Assembly (NCBI RefSeq): GCF_001008165.2
Contig: NZ_CP011452.2
Location: forward strand, 1,426,001 to 1,490,000
Reading direction: 5' to 3'
DNA: 64,000 nucleotides
Source of the DNA: Croceibacterium atlanticum
GTDB taxonomy: Bacteria > Pseudomonadota > Alphaproteobacteria > Sphingomonadales > Sphingomonadaceae
A program made the position numbers and the translations under genes. Under the pieces are notes generated by a model, which did not search any database, was not told the DNA's origin, and saw only the letters and a program-made list of their open reading frames with translations. Each line of letters begins with the position of its first letter. The stretch's first letter is position 1. Positions 1 through 8,864 of the stretch are shown one piece after another.

Positions 1-420
1 GATGCTCAGTTCGTCAGACAATTTTTCCACACTGCCGGTTTCGACATTGCGGCGCACGCTTTCGAATTCCGCAAAGCGGATATCGCCTTCAGGCTCCAGC
101 GGTTCGATCTCGGGAAGCCCGGTCTCGTCCGGCCAGGCGATTTCCATCTCGGGCAATTCGTCCAGCGGGGAATCCGGCTCCAGTTCCGGCGGCGCATCCT
201 CGGACCGGGCGGCCTCTTCCGGCACGCCTTGCGATGCCCATTCTTCCGGGTCGGACACCGCGGAATCGGGGATCAGATCCTCCAGCCGGCTGGAAACGGA
301 CTGGTCCTGCGCCGCAAGCGGTGTGGCGATCAGGGATACGGAGGTCGCCAGCGCCGTGGCAAGGCGCCGCAGCGGGCGGTCAGGCCAGCTTGTATTGCTT
401 GTGCCCTCCGGGCGTTCCAT
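1..420 (-). CDS. N-terminal part of exported outer-membrane assembly protein, TamA/BamA-like (partial)
   Basis: The reading frame stays open to the window edge, so only about 140 N-terminal residues are present. A basic start with a hydrophobic stretch ending ATPLAAQ looks like a Sec signal peptide of about 37-40 residues. A very acidic, Pro/Glu-rich linker follows, then the first residues of a folded region ([11 protein letters not shown]). From memory of sphingomonad genomes, such an acidic exported leader followed by this type of sequence is typical of TamA-like BamA-family proteins, but the diagnostic POTRA and barrel regions lie outside the window. The start overlaps the 3' end of bpt by about 40 bases; an in-frame ATG at 435 is an alternative. 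Secreted protein is well supported; TamA is an inference. Confidence 0.5.
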   Translation of the reverse strand, partial: MERPEGTSNTSWPDRPLRRLATALATSVSLIATPLAAQDQSVSSRLEDLIPDSAVSDPEEWASQGVPEEAARSEDAPPELEPDSPLDELPEMEIAWPDETGLPEIEPLEPEGDIRFAEFESVRRNVETGSVEKLSDELSI

Positions 421-1231
421 CCTTGCTTCCGCCATCGGGACAATCGGCTTCCGCGCGCCGTTTGCGGGCGACATCGGAAATGAGGCTCGCCTGCTCCTCT
501 TCGGAGAAGCGGCGCCATCCGGTAGGGCCGAGACGTTCAAGCGGGCGATAGCGCACCTTGTACTGCATGCGCTGCGAGCCTTCGACCCAATAGCCCAGAT
601 AGACATAGGGAAGCCCGGCTTCTGCAGCACGCCGGATATGGTCCAGTATGATGTAATTCCCAAGCCCGCTGCGCGCCTTATGTTCCGGGTCATAGAAGCT
701 GTAGATCATTGAAAGCCCGTCCCCCTGGCGATCGGTGAGGCAAGCACCAACCAGTCGTCCCGGCTCCCCGTTCTCCGTAGGCTCCCGATATTCAATAACA
801 AAGCTCGAAACGGCGGTGTGTTCCACCATGTCGGCGTAATCAATCTCGTCCATGGCCGCCATGCCGCCGCCAGGGTGCCGCGCTTCCAGGTAACGCTGCA
901 GCAGAGCATATTGTTCAGCCGTCGCCCAGGGGCGGCATTCAGTCACGATGAGATCGGAATTGCGCCGCAATTCGCGCCGCTGCGTGCTGGAAGGCCGGAA
1001 TTCACTGGCCACCACGCGCACGGAAACGCAGGCCCGGCAATCGATGCAACTCGGGCGATAGGCGACTGTCTGGCTGCGGCGAAAACCGATCCGGCCGAGC
1101 GCATCGTTCAACTGTTCGGCATGCGGCCCCTTCAATTCGGTGAAGACCTTGCGCTCGGTCTTGCCCGCCAGATACGGGCACGGCGCCGGGCTGGTCACGA
1201 AGAAGCGGGGAAAGCGAACCGGGGCCGTCAC
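380..1231 (-). CDS. bpt: Aspartate/glutamate leucyltransferase (Bpt), N-end rule aminoacyl-tRNA-protein transferase
   Basis: The 283-residue protein has the full length and motifs of the ATE/Bpt family. It starts [16 protein letters not shown], then has the Cys-rich [12 protein letters not shown] segment (Cys62, 65, 68) and the C-terminal acyltransferase core with [16 protein letters not shown]. Known role: in the cytoplasm it moves an amino acid (Leu in the Bpt group) from charged tRNA to proteins with N-terminal Asp or Glu, marking them for ClpAP/ClpS degradation. The family also includes arginyl-transferases; alphaproteobacterial members are usually Bpt. It is followed on the same strand by an overlapping exported-protein gene. 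A CtrA-like box lies upstream. Confidence 0.93.
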   Translation of the reverse strand: MTAPVRFPRFFVTSPAPCPYLAGKTERKVFTELKGPHAEQLNDALGRIGFRRSQTVAYRPSCIDCRACVSVRVVASEFRPSSTQRRELRRNSDLIVTECRPWATAEQYALLQRYLEARHPGGGMAAMDEIDYADMVEHTAVSSFVIEYREPTENGEPGRLVGACLTDRQGDGLSMIYSFYDPEHKARSGLGNYIILDHIRRAAEAGLPYVYLGYWVEGSQRMQYKVRYRPLERLGPTGWRRFSEEEQASLISDVARKRRAEADCPDGGSKDGTPGGHKQYKLA

Positions 1232-1316
1232 GGGCTAGGCGAGCCTCTCTTGCCAGTGTTGAACGATCAAGCGACGCACCGGAAATACGTCCGGCACGTG
1301 CAATCGCGAAACACTA

Positions 1317-1331
1317 TTAACCATAATTTAG
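1317..1331. promoter_or_regulatory. CtrA-box-like sequence upstream of bpt
   Basis: The sequence is TTAA-N7-TTAG with the inner bases CCATAAT. CtrA, the alphaproteobacterial cell-cycle regulator, binds TTAA-N7-TTAA(C), so this is one base off. It lies about 85 bases upstream of the bpt start codon in a short AT-rich part of a 163-base gap. Function is inferred only. Confidence 0.25.
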
Positions 1332-1356
1332 ATGGATTGCAGAAAGATTTTCCACA

Positions 1357-1371
1357 ATCACCGGTGGTGAT
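1357..1371 (-). terminator. Small inverted repeat after ilvA, possible weak terminator
   Basis: ATCACC and GGTGAT form a 6-bp stem with a 3-base loop about 24 bases past the ilvA stop. There is no clear U-run on the minus strand, so it may be only a pausing hairpin. Confidence 0.25.
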
Positions 1372-1394
1372 CGGCCCAATCGCCCCGTATCGGG

Positions 1395-2633
1395 TCAGTT
1401 CAGTTCCACATAGCTAACGGAATAGCCCCGTCCGCGCAGTGCAAGGATCAGTTCTTCCAACTGCTTGCGGTCGCGCGCTTCGCATTCGATATCCGTCACC
1501 AGGCCCTTCGCAGGCAAATTGGTGAAAATCCGCTGATGATAGATTTCGAGGATATTGACGTTGTGTTCGTCGAATTCCTTCATCACCTTGTACAGCGATC
1601 CCGGCCGATCCTGCAGGGTGAGCCGCAAGCGGGCAAGCCGGCCGGAACGGGCCAGATCGCGCAGCAGAACATTCGCCAGCAGGCGGGTATCGATATTGCC
1701 GCCGCACAGCACCAGGCCGACCTTCCGGCCGACAAACCTTTCGCGATAGGATAGCAGCGCCGCCAACCCGGCCGCGCCCGCCCCTTCAACCACCGTCTTT
1801 TCGATCTGCAGCAGCAGCGCAACCGCTTCTTCCAGCGATTCCTCGTCCACCAGCAGGATATCGTCCACCACACGGCGGATGATCTGCCGGGTATAGCTGC
1901 CCGGCTCCTTCACGGCGATGCCTTCCGCCAGCGTATCGCCGCCGCAGGGCAGATCCTCGCCCTTGATATGGCCATACATGGACGGGAACAGCCGTGCCTG
2001 CACCCCGATCACCTCGACCGGCGGATTCTGCGCCTTGGCCACTGTGCCGATGCCTGAAATCAGCCCGCCGCCACCGATCGGCACGATCACGGTCTGGATC
2101 TCCGGCGCGTCCTCGAACATTTCCAGGCCGACCGTGCCCTGCCCCGCCGCGACCCGTGGATCGTCAAACGGGTGGACGAAGGTCAGCCCCAGTTGTTTCT
2201 CCAACTTGCGCGCATGGGCATAGGCTTCATCGAAGGTTTCGCCTTCCAGCACCACCTTGCCGCCCACGCTCTGCGTCTGCATCACTTTCACCGTCGGCGT
2301 CGTTCGCGGCATGACGATCGTCACCGGAACGCCCAGCCGCGAACCGTGATAGGAAAGCCCCTGCGAATGATTGCCGGCTGACGCGGCGATGACGCCCCGC
2401 TTGCGCTGTTCCTCGTCCATCAGCAGCAGGGCATTGAGCGCCCCGCGCTCCTTATAGGCAGCGGTGAATTGCTGGTTCTCGAACTTCAGCCACACTTCAG
2501 CGCCCGTAATTCGCGACAGCGTCTTGCTGTGCATGGTGGGCGTGTGCACGACCGCGCCCGCAATCCGCTCTGCGGCGGCGCGGATATCTGCAATGTCGAG
2601 TTTTGCGGCAGCTGTGTCTTCGGAACTTGTCAT
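1395..2633 (-). CDS. ilvA: Threonine ammonia-lyase (threonine dehydratase) with C-terminal ACT domain
   Basis: The 412-residue PLP enzyme converts L-threonine to 2-oxobutanoate and ammonia, the entry step to isoleucine. The PLP lysine is Lys61 in FTAAYKERGALN. The SAGNHSQGL loop and the phosphate-gripping GGGGLISGIG are present. The last ~80 residues (RLTLQDRPGSLYKVMKEF onward) are a single ACT domain. One ACT domain and about 410 residues match the short bacterial form rather than the 510-residue E. coli IlvA with a paired ACT-like domain. It is transcribed alone, divergent from the oxidoreductase gene at 2728. Confidence 0.93.
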   Translation of the reverse strand: MTSSEDTAAAKLDIADIRAAAERIAGAVVHTPTMHSKTLSRITGAEVWLKFENQQFTAAYKERGALNALLLMDEEQRKRGVIAASAGNHSQGLSYHGSRLGVPVTIVMPRTTPTVKVMQTQSVGGKVVLEGETFDEAYAHARKLEKQLGLTFVHPFDDPRVAAGQGTVGLEMFEDAPEIQTVIVPIGGGGLISGIGTVAKAQNPPVEVIGVQARLFPSMYGHIKGEDLPCGGDTLAEGIAVKEPGSYTRQIIRRVVDDILLVDEESLEEAVALLLQIEKTVVEGAGAAGLAALLSYRERFVGRKVGLVLCGGNIDTRLLANVLLRDLARSGRLARLRLTLQDRPGSLYKVMKEFDEHNVNILEIYHQRIFTNLPAKGLVTDIECEARDRKQLEELILALRGRGYSVSYVELN

Positions 2634-2727
2634 AGGCGCCGGGGCCTAACCGAAAAGATCGCGCAATGGAAACGCGTAAAAGCGCCTGGCGATTGCGCTT
2701 CGCGCCACAAAGCGGCAGTTGGGCTGC

Positions 2728-3630
2728 ATGACAGACGCAAAATCCATCGCCTTTCTGGGCATGGGCGTGATGGGCGCGCCCATGGCCGGCCACCTCGCCT
2801 GCGCCGGGCACAGGGTCACCATCTACAACCGCACGCTGTCCAGGGCGCATGACTGGATGGCGCGGCATGGGGAAGAAGGCCTGGCCGTTTCCATGGCCGA
2901 AACTCCCGCCGAAGCGGCCAGTGGCAAGGAGGTGGTGATCACCTGCGTCGGCAATGACCACGATCTGGCGGAAGTGGTTCTGGGCGATGCGGGCGTGCTG
3001 TCGGTGATGACGGCAGGATCGCTTTTCATCGATCACACCACCGTTTCCCCCGCCATTGCCCGGAGCATCGCGCAAGATGCCGCAAAGCACGGGATACTGG
3101 CGCTGGATGCGCCGATCTCCGGCGGGCAGGCAGGCGCGGAAAACGGGAAATTGTCCGTCATGTGCGGCGGCAGTGAAGAAGCCATGGCCGCCGCCCGCCC
3201 CGTGATCGAAGCCTATGGCAGCCGCATCACCCATATCGGCGCAGCGGGCTGTGGGCAGGCCGCCAAGGCGGTAAACCAGATCTGCATCGCCGGGACATTG
3301 GCGGGATTGTCCGAAGGTGTCCGCTTCGCACAGGCCACCGGGCTGGACATGGACAAGGTTCTGCAGGCCATTTCAGGCGGCGCGGCGCAAAGCTGGCAGA
3401 TGGAAAATCGCTGGGCCACGATGGCCGCGGGCGAATTCGATTTCGGCTTCGCGATTGACTGGATGCGCAAGGATCTGGGCATTGCGCTGGGCGAAGCGAA
3501 GGAAAACGGCGTCCCGTTGCCGGTAACCGCACTGGTGGACCAGTTCTATGCCATGGTGCAGGCAATGGGCGGCAACCGGCAGGATACCAGCGCGCTGATC
3601 CGCCATCTTCCGGAAGGATCGGGCAAATGA
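2728..3630 (+). CDS. NAD(P)-dependent oxidoreductase, 3-hydroxyisobutyrate dehydrogenase/GLYR family
   Basis: The 300-residue protein starts with a Rossmann motif (IAFLGMGVMGAPMAGHL, the GxGxxG glycines at residues 11, 13 and 16). It has the beta-HAD substrate signature APISGGQAGAENGKL and the catalytic lysine K180 in GQAAKAVNQ. This is the architecture of 3-hydroxyisobutyrate, tartronate-semialdehyde and succinate-semialdehyde reductases; the substrate cannot be read from sequence. I chose the ATG; a TTG three codons upstream is also in frame. Its stop overlaps the start of the amidohydrolase gene (ATGA), so the two are probably translated together. Confidence 0.88.
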   Translation: MTDAKSIAFLGMGVMGAPMAGHLACAGHRVTIYNRTLSRAHDWMARHGEEGLAVSMAETPAEAASGKEVVITCVGNDHDLAEVVLGDAGVLSVMTAGSLFIDHTTVSPAIARSIAQDAAKHGILALDAPISGGQAGAENGKLSVMCGGSEEAMAAARPVIEAYGSRITHIGAAGCGQAAKAVNQICIAGTLAGLSEGVRFAQATGLDMDKVLQAISGGAAQSWQMENRWATMAAGEFDFGFAIDWMRKDLGIALGEAKENGVPLPVTALVDQFYAMVQAMGGNRQDTSALIRHLPEGSGK

Positions 3631-5288
3631 TCGCCCGGTTCGCAGCCGCAGCGGCGGCACTGGCCCTGCTCCATTCCGGCCCGGCGCTGGCCGATACGCT
3701 GATCGACAATATCGAAGGAATATCGGTCAGCCGGGAAGGCAAGGTGACCCGTTTCGCCGGAATGGTGATCGGCGATGACGGGCGGATCGTGGAGATCCTG
3801 AAGCGCCGCGAAAAGCCGAGCGAGCCGGTGGATTTCCATGAAGACGGCAAGGGCCGCGTGGTGATCCCCGGCATGATAGATTCTCATCTTCATGTCATGG
3901 GCCTGGGGCTGGCGCAGCTCTCTCTCGACCTGACGGGCACAAGCTCTCTTGAAGAGGCGCTGTCCAGGATCGAAGCCTATGCCAAGGCACATCCGGACCG
4001 GCCCTGGATCGTGGGTTGGGGCTGGAACCAGGAAGCCTGGGGCCTCGGCCGTTTCCCCACTGCGGCTGATATCGACGCGGTCGTGCCCGATCGCCCCGTA
4101 TGGCTGACCCGTGTGGATGGCCATGCCGGCTGGGCCAACAGCGCCGCGTTAAAGGCAGGCAATGTCGATGCGGACACGCCTGACCCGGAAGGCGGGCGGA
4201 TTGAACGGATCGCGGGCAGCGCAGCACCGGCGGGCGTGCTGATCGACGCGGCCAGCGCCATGGTCGATGACAAGGTGCCCTCCCCCCGCCCCGAAGACCG
4301 GGACCTGGCCCTGCATGAAGCGCAGGAACTGCTGATCCGCAACGGCGTGACGGCCGTTGCCGACATGGGCACCAGCGTGGAAGACTGGATGACATTCCGC
4401 CGCGCCGGCGATCTGGGCCGCCTGCGCATTCGCATCATGGCCTATGCCGGCAGCGTGCCGGACATGCTGCTGATCGGCGGCACCGGGCCCACGCCATGGC
4501 TGTATGATGACAGGCTGCGGCTGAACGGGTTGAAGCTTTATCTTGACGGGGCGCTGGGTTCGCGCGGGGCCCTGCTCAAGGCTCCCTATGCGGACGAGGC
4601 GGGCAATACCGGCCTTGCCCTGCTCAACGGCACGCAATTGCGCAATCTCATGAGCAGGGCGGCAATGGACGATTTCCAGGTCGCGACCCACGCCATTGGC
4701 GATGCGGCCAATGCCGAAGTGCTTGGCGCGATAGAGGAATTGTCACAGGATTTCGGAGGGGACCGGCGCTGGCGCGTGGAACATGCCCAGATCGTGGATC
4801 CTGCCGACCTGCCCCGCTTCGGCGAACATGGCATCATCGCATCCATGCAGCCGGTCCACCAGACATCCGACCGGCTGATGGCCGAAGCGCGGCTGGGTCA
4901 GGGCCGGCTGGAAGGCGCCTATGCGTGGAACTCCATGCTGGAAGCAGGCGCGCCGCTGGCCTTCGGATCGGATGCGCCGGTGGAAGCGCCCCGGCCCTTT
5001 ATCGGCATGGCAGCGGCGATCAGCCGCGAAGATGCCAGCGGCCAGCCCTTTGGCGGCTGGATGCCCGGTGAACGGGTGACACGGGAACAGGCGCTGGCCG
5101 CCTATACCGCGGCCGGTGCCTTTGCCGGCTTTGCCGAAGGGCGGTTCGGCCAGTTGAAACCCGGAGAGCGGGCGGACTTCCTGATGATCGACCGGGATCC
5201 GCTGCTGTCCGGCCCGGGCGAGTTGCGGGACACCGTAATTCTACAGACATGGATCGGGGGCCAGAAGGTTTACGAGCGCGGGAAATAA
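3627..5288 (+). CDS. Exported metal-dependent amidohydrolase (YtcJ/AepA-like, amidohydrolase 3 family)
   Basis: The 553-residue protein has a signal peptide (MIARFAAAAAALALLHSGPALA), so it is likely periplasmic. The metal-binding HxH is His87 and His89 in GMIDSHLHVMG. Later metal ligands fit HAIGD (about residue 353) and RVEHAQIVD. FGSDAPVEAP carries the catalytic Asp, and the C-terminal sandwich ends KPGERADFLMIDRDPL. The family hydrolyses C-N bonds in cyclic or N-acyl compounds; the substrate here is unknown. It is coupled to the upstream oxidoreductase by an ATGA overlap. The 211-base gap downstream is AT-rich and carries the next gene's promoter. Confidence 0.88.
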   Translation: MIARFAAAAAALALLHSGPALADTLIDNIEGISVSREGKVTRFAGMVIGDDGRIVEILKRREKPSEPVDFHEDGKGRVVIPGMIDSHLHVMGLGLAQLSLDLTGTSSLEEALSRIEAYAKAHPDRPWIVGWGWNQEAWGLGRFPTAADIDAVVPDRPVWLTRVDGHAGWANSAALKAGNVDADTPDPEGGRIERIAGSAAPAGVLIDAASAMVDDKVPSPRPEDRDLALHEAQELLIRNGVTAVADMGTSVEDWMTFRRAGDLGRLRIRIMAYAGSVPDMLLIGGTGPTPWLYDDRLRLNGLKLYLDGALGSRGALLKAPYADEAGNTGLALLNGTQLRNLMSRAAMDDFQVATHAIGDAANAEVLGAIEELSQDFGGDRRWRVEHAQIVDPADLPRFGEHGIIASMQPVHQTSDRLMAEARLGQGRLEGAYAWNSMLEAGAPLAFGSDAPVEAPRPFIGMAAAISREDASGQPFGGWMPGERVTREQALAAYTAAGAFAGFAEGRFGQLKPGERADFLMIDRDPLLSGPGELRDTVILQTWIGGQKVYERGK

Positions 5289-5499
5289 TATTCAGAACCC
5301 GTCAATTCGGGCAATATCTTGTTATTTTTACGCGCGGTTTACATGCCTGCCATCCGAAGGAACGGGCGCATCACTATGGTAAACGCCGATAATTGTTACG
5401 CTGCATCGCAAAAAATTATCGCATTGTTCGCAATCCCGATATATAAGTACGCATTAGCGACCCACCTGAAGAAGTGAATGATACAGGGAGTACAACTAT

Positions 5500-5718
5500 A
5501 TGGTGATGCGTAAAGTTCTTACCGGCCTTCTGGGCGCCAGCATGTTGGCGACGCCGGTCGTTGCCCATGCCGCGGCAGCCGACACTGCCCGCAAGGGCGC
5601 CGCTTTCGAAGAAGGCGAAAAGATCGCTCCGGCTATCCTGATCGGCGCGCTTATCGCTGCCGCTGTGGTTGGCATTGTCGTTCTTGACGACGACGATGAT
5701 GACGCTGTCAGCCCGTAA
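5500..5718 (+). CDS. Small secreted or membrane protein with an Asp-rich C-terminus, unknown function
   Basis: The 72-residue protein has a signal peptide (MVMRKVLTGLLGASMLATPVVAHA), a short charged middle, one hydrophobic helix (PAILIGALIAAAVVGIVVL) and a tail of six aspartates before AVSP. AGGGAG-like bases about 9 nt upstream of the ATG support the start; a second ATG follows two codons later. It stands alone, with a long AT-rich leader and a strong terminator, so it is probably a monocistronic, well-expressed gene. Similar orphan small proteins occur in sphingomonads, but I know no function. The acidic tail could bind cations; that is speculation. Confidence 0.75.
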   Translation: MVMRKVLTGLLGASMLATPVVAHAAAADTARKGAAFEEGEKIAPAILIGALIAAAVVGIVVLDDDDDDAVSP

Positions 5719-5743
5719 AGGTCGCACATAAAAGCTATTTCGG

Positions 5744-5770
5744 AACGGGGCCTTCGGGCCCCGTTCTTGT
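5744..5770 (+). terminator. Rho-independent terminator of the small secreted-protein gene
   Basis: AACGGGGCC and GGCCCCGTT form a perfect 9-bp stem closed by a TTCG tetraloop, followed by CTTGTTT. It lies 26 bases past the stop codon. Confidence 0.85.
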
Positions 5771-5794
5771 TTGTGGCGCCGTTCTTGTTTGTGG
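5761..5794. repeat. 16-bp direct duplication at the terminator tail
   Basis: CCGTTCTTGTTTGTGG occurs twice with an 18-base period (5761-5776 and 5779-5794), duplicating the 3' arm and T-rich tail of the terminator. It is probably a local slippage duplication. Confidence 0.7.
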
Positions 5795-5855
5795 CTCTGG
5801 CAAGTAATGCAGGATGCGGCTCTGTTGGCGGCGCATCACCCTGCGGGGTCCGCTA

Positions 5856-6659
5856 TTATTCGGCGGCTTCGCCTGATGCTTCGGTCTCTTGCGCCTCGCC
5901 TTTCCCCGCCCTCCGGTCGCTGAGATAGATCAGCAACAAGGATCCTTCGAACAGGATCAGCAAGGGCACGGCCAGCAGCAATTGCGAAACCACGTCGGGC
6001 GGTGTGATTACTGCCGAAACGGCGAAAACCAGCACGATCACATAACGCCGGGCCCCGGCAAGCTGCGCCCGGCTGACCAGTCCGGCCCGGTTGAGCAGCA
6101 TCAGCAGCACCGGCAACAGGAAGCTGATGCCGAAAGCCAGGATGAAGCGCATCACGAGATCGAGGTAATCGCCCATCGCCGGCAGGGCTTCCTGCTGCAA
6201 ACCGCCAGCACTGCCCTGGAAACCGAGGAACCAGGTGAAAGCCGTCGGCATGACGATGAAATAGGCGAGGCTGGCACCCAGGGTGAACAATACCGGCGTG
6301 GCGATCAGGAAGGGCAGGAATGCCTTCTTTTCCCGGGCATAAAGGCCGGGGGCCACGAAGGCCCATAGCTGGTTGGCGATGATGGGGAAGCTGATAAAAA
6401 AGGCGGCGAACAGCGCCACCTTGATCTCCACGAAGAAGGCTTCGTACAGCTTGGTATAGACGAGCCTGCCCTGCCCTTCGGGAAAGGCCGCCGTCAGCGG
6501 GCGGACCAGAAAGCCGAAAATATCGTCCGCAAAATACATGCAGAAGGCAAAGGCCACGCCCATGGCCATGATCGCCCGCATCAACCGGCGGCGCAGTTCC
6601 ACCAGATGCTCCATCAGCGGAGCCTGCGTATCGTCAATATCGGAAATCTTGAAAGCCAT
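5856..6659 (-). CDS. tatC: Sec-independent protein translocase subunit TatC
   Basis: The 267-residue inner-membrane protein has six predicted helices and family-typical segments: PLMEHLVELRRRL near the N-terminus, PLTAAFPEGQGRLVYTKLYEAFF, and FPIIANQLWAFVAPGLY. With TatB it forms the twin-arginine signal receptor, and it recruits TatA to move folded proteins across the inner membrane. It is the last gene of tatA-tatB-tatC, starting 8 bases after tatB. The C-terminus is Glu/Ala-rich and probably flexible. Confidence 0.97.
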   Translation of the reverse strand: MAFKISDIDDTQAPLMEHLVELRRRLMRAIMAMGVAFAFCMYFADDIFGFLVRPLTAAFPEGQGRLVYTKLYEAFFVEIKVALFAAFFISFPIIANQLWAFVAPGLYAREKKAFLPFLIATPVLFTLGASLAYFIVMPTAFTWFLGFQGSAGGLQQEALPAMGDYLDLVMRFILAFGISFLLPVLLMLLNRAGLVSRAQLAGARRYVIVLVFAVSAVITPPDVVSQLLLAVPLLILFEGSLLLIYLSDRRAGKGEAQETEASGEAAE

Positions 6660-6667
6660 GGCTCAGC

Positions 6668-7081
6668 TCAGGATGAACGGGGGGAATTGTCGAGCGGCAA
6701 TTGCGGCTCGTCAGCCTTTCCCTCCGCCGGGGGCGTAGCCTTCCTGCTATCCGCCGAAGCAGCCGGCTTGGCGGGCTGGGGCGCCGGACTGGGCGGCGAT
6801 GGCGGCGGCAGAGCGCCGGTCGGTTCCATTTCCGCAGGTGCACCCTGGGGATGTTCGCGCATCACCTTCTCATTCTGCTCCCGCCATTTCTTTTCCATCT
6901 CCTCCATCTCCGCTTCGCGGACCATGGCATCGAACCCCGCGCGGAACTGGCTGGAGACACGCCGCACCTTGCCGATCCAGCGCCCCGCAGTGCGGAGAGC
7001 CAGCGGCATATCCTTCGGGCCGATCACGATCACGGCCACGATAACGATCAGCAGCAGTTCGGTTGCGCCGATATCAAACAT
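6668..7081 (-). CDS. tatB: Sec-independent protein translocase subunit TatB
   Basis: The 137-residue protein has one N-terminal membrane helix (MFDIGATELLLIVIVAVIVIGPKDMP), the short hinge, and an amphipathic then charged helix (MVREAEMEEMEKKWREQ). A Pro/Ala-rich cytoplasmic tail follows. The Glu-to-Gly-Pro pattern is typical of TatB rather than TatA. It sits between tatA (21-base gap) and tatC, as in other alphaproteobacteria. Confidence 0.95.
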   Translation of the reverse strand: MFDIGATELLLIVIVAVIVIGPKDMPLALRTAGRWIGKVRRVSSQFRAGFDAMVREAEMEEMEKKWREQNEKVMREHPQGAPAEMEPTGALPPPSPPSPAPQPAKPAASADSRKATPPAEGKADEPQLPLDNSPRSS

Positions 7082-7102
7082 GGGCGGCGCCTGGGGCCTG
7101 GA

Positions 7103-7354
7103 TCAGTTTACGGTCTTGTCGGCGGCGGGCTGCGAATCGACGATGGTTTCATTCGCCGGTTTCGCTTCGTGCTGCGGGCCTTCGATCCGGCCCGCTTCCG
7201 TTTCGGCCTTTGCCTTTTCTTCTTCGCTCAGGCCTTGGCGGAAGCTCTTCACGCCCTTGCCGAAGTCACCCATCATCTCGCTGATGCGGCCGCGGCCGAA
7301 CAGGACAAGGATGACCAAGGCGATGATCAGGATCTGAAACGGTCCGATATTCAC
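7103..7354 (-). CDS. tatA: Sec-independent protein translocase subunit TatA
   Basis: The 83-residue protein has an N-terminal helix (MNIGPFQILIIALVILVLFGRGRI) and the amphipathic helix MMGDFGKGVKSFRQGL with the FG hinge and Phe-Lys-Gly pattern of TatA. TatA oligomers form the variable-size translocation path. It follows scpB by 29 bases and probably shares its transcript. Confidence 0.95.
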   Translation of the reverse strand: MNIGPFQILIIALVILVLFGRGRISEMMGDFGKGVKSFRQGLSEEEKAKAETEAGRIEGPQHEAKPANETIVDSQPAADKTVN

Positions 7355-7383
7355 TGGAACTCTCCAAAAACGTTGCCGCCAAT

Positions 7384-8040
7384 CTAGGCGTTTTCCTCGG
7401 GCTTTTCCAGCGCTCCGGAATTGGACGCGGTGATGACAGCATCCTCGCTTTCGTCAATCGCGGAATTATCGTCCGGCCCATCCTGGGCCACCAGTTCGGC
7501 ATAGGCATCGTCCACCGGATCCAGCAATCCTGCGGCCTTCAGCTCGTCGATACCGGGCAGGTCGCGGCGGCTGGCAAGCCCGAAATGCGACAGGAATTCA
7601 GGCGTGGTCGCATAAATTACCGGGCGGCCGGGAACTTCGCGGCGGCCGGCAACCCGCACCCAGCCAGCTTCCATCAGCACGTCCAGCGTGCCCTTTGCCG
7701 TCTGCACGCCGCGAATCGCCTCGACCTCCGCACGGCTGACCGGTTCATGATAAGCCACGATGGCCAGCACTTCCGTCGCGGCCCGGCTCAGGCGCCGCAA
7801 TTGTTCCTTTTCCCGCCGCAGCAGATGGGCGAGATCGGGCGCCGTCTGGAACTGCCAGCGCCGCCCCCGTTCCACCAGGCGGATGCCCCGTTCGCGATAA
7901 TGTTCTTCCAGCTTTTTCAGCGCGGGCCGCACTTCGGCCCCTTCCAGATGGCTGGAAAGCTGTTCCACGCTCATCGGTTCTTCCGCCGCGAACAGGGTCG
8001 CTTCCACCGCGCGAAGGATATCGTCGGGCACCTCGTTCAC
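7384..8040 (-). CDS. scpB: Segregation and condensation protein B
   Basis: This 218-residue winged-helix protein binds ScpA and SMC in the condensin complex that compacts and separates chromosomes. Family features are VEATLFAAEEPMSVEQL, LSRAATEVLAIVAYHEPVSR and GRPVIYATTPEFLSHFGL. I chose the GTG at 8040 because it overlaps the scpA stop as GTGA, and family homology begins there (NEVPDDILRAVEATLF); longer in-frame extensions run back through scpA and are not credible. The acidic C-terminal tail is variable in the family. Confidence 0.93.
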   Translation of the reverse strand: MNEVPDDILRAVEATLFAAEEPMSVEQLSSHLEGAEVRPALKKLEEHYRERGIRLVERGRRWQFQTAPDLAHLLRREKEQLRRLSRAATEVLAIVAYHEPVSRAEVEAIRGVQTAKGTLDVLMEAGWVRVAGRREVPGRPVIYATTPEFLSHFGLASRRDLPGIDELKAAGLLDPVDDAYAELVAQDGPDDNSAIDESEDAVITASNSGALEKPEENA

Positions 8041-8864
8041 GCTGCGGGCCTGCGCAGATGGAGCGGGCCGAAGATCTCTTCCTGGCGGATTTCGGCCTTG
8101 CCCAGCCGCGCCAGTTCCAGCGCCGCCACGAAGCTGGAAGCCAGCGCCGATTTGCGCAGGCGCGGTTCGGCATGAGGGGGCAGGAAATCGCGCAATTCCA
8201 TCCAGTCGAGCCGCACGCCGAGCATGGAGGAAACCCGGTCGAGCGCGGAATCGAGCGTCATCACCGGCCGTTCGCGCACCATATGGACCACCGGCTCGGT
8301 CCGCAGCTTCACCTGCCCATAGGCGGAAACGAGCTGGTACCAATCGCATTGCCAGGCATTCTTGCGGTCGACCCGAAGCCCCTCCGGCGCGCCGCGCAGG
8401 AAAACGTCCCGCCCGATCCGGTCCCGCGCCATCAGCCGCGCCGCCGCTTCGCGCATGGCGCCAAGCCTTTGCAGCCGCAATTGCAGGCGCAGCGCCAGTT
8501 CTTCGGGGCTCGGATCCTCCTGCTCTTCCTTCGGCAGCAGCATCGCCGATTTCAGATAGGCCAGCCACGCCGCCATCACGAGGTAATCGGCGGCGATTTC
8601 CAGCTTCAACGCTTCCGCCTGTTCGATATAGGCGAGATATTGATCCACCAGCGCCAGGATCGAGATGGTCTTGAGGTCGACTTTCTGCCGCCTCGCCAGG
8701 TCGAGCAGGAGATCCAGCGGACCTTCCCAGCCATCCAGTTCGAGATAGAGCGCTTCGTCCCCGGCGGGAGCGTTTCCGGCCCCGTCCCATTCCCCCGGTT
8801 CACCGCCAGGGACCGGGCCGTGCCCGTCATCCTGCTCCGCCCGGTTTGCGATCTGTTCGTTCAC
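8037..8864 (-). CDS. scpA: Segregation and condensation protein A (kleisin)
   Basis: This 275-residue kleisin bridges the SMC heads. It shows the family start YLELDGWEGPLDLLLDLARRQKVDLK, then DYLVMAAWLAYLKSAMLLP and a C-terminal winged helix (FVAALELARLGKAEIRQEEIFGPLHL). The first ~40 residues are a low-complexity, poorly conserved leader. The GTG start at 8864 overlaps the nagZ stop (GTGA). nagZ, scpA and scpB are therefore chained by overlaps and likely one translational unit. Confidence 0.92.
   Translation of the reverse strand: MNEQIANRAEQDDGHGPVPGGEPGEWDGAGNAPAGDEALYLELDGWEGPLDLLLDLARRQKVDLKTISILALVDQYLAYIEQAEALKLEIAADYLVMAAWLAYLKSAMLLPKEEQEDPSPEELALRLQLRLQRLGAMREAAARLMARDRIGRDVFLRGAPEGLRVDRKNAWQCDWYQLVSAYGQVKLRTEPVVHMVRERPVMTLDSALDRVSSMLGVRLDWMELRDFLPPHAEPRLRKSALASSFVAALELARLGKAEIRQEEIFGPLHLRRPAA

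Noticed and set aside
8041-8790. Long N-terminal extension of scpB running back through scpA
   Set aside because: It is out-of-frame scpA sequence; the GTGA overlap and family homology set the start at 8040.
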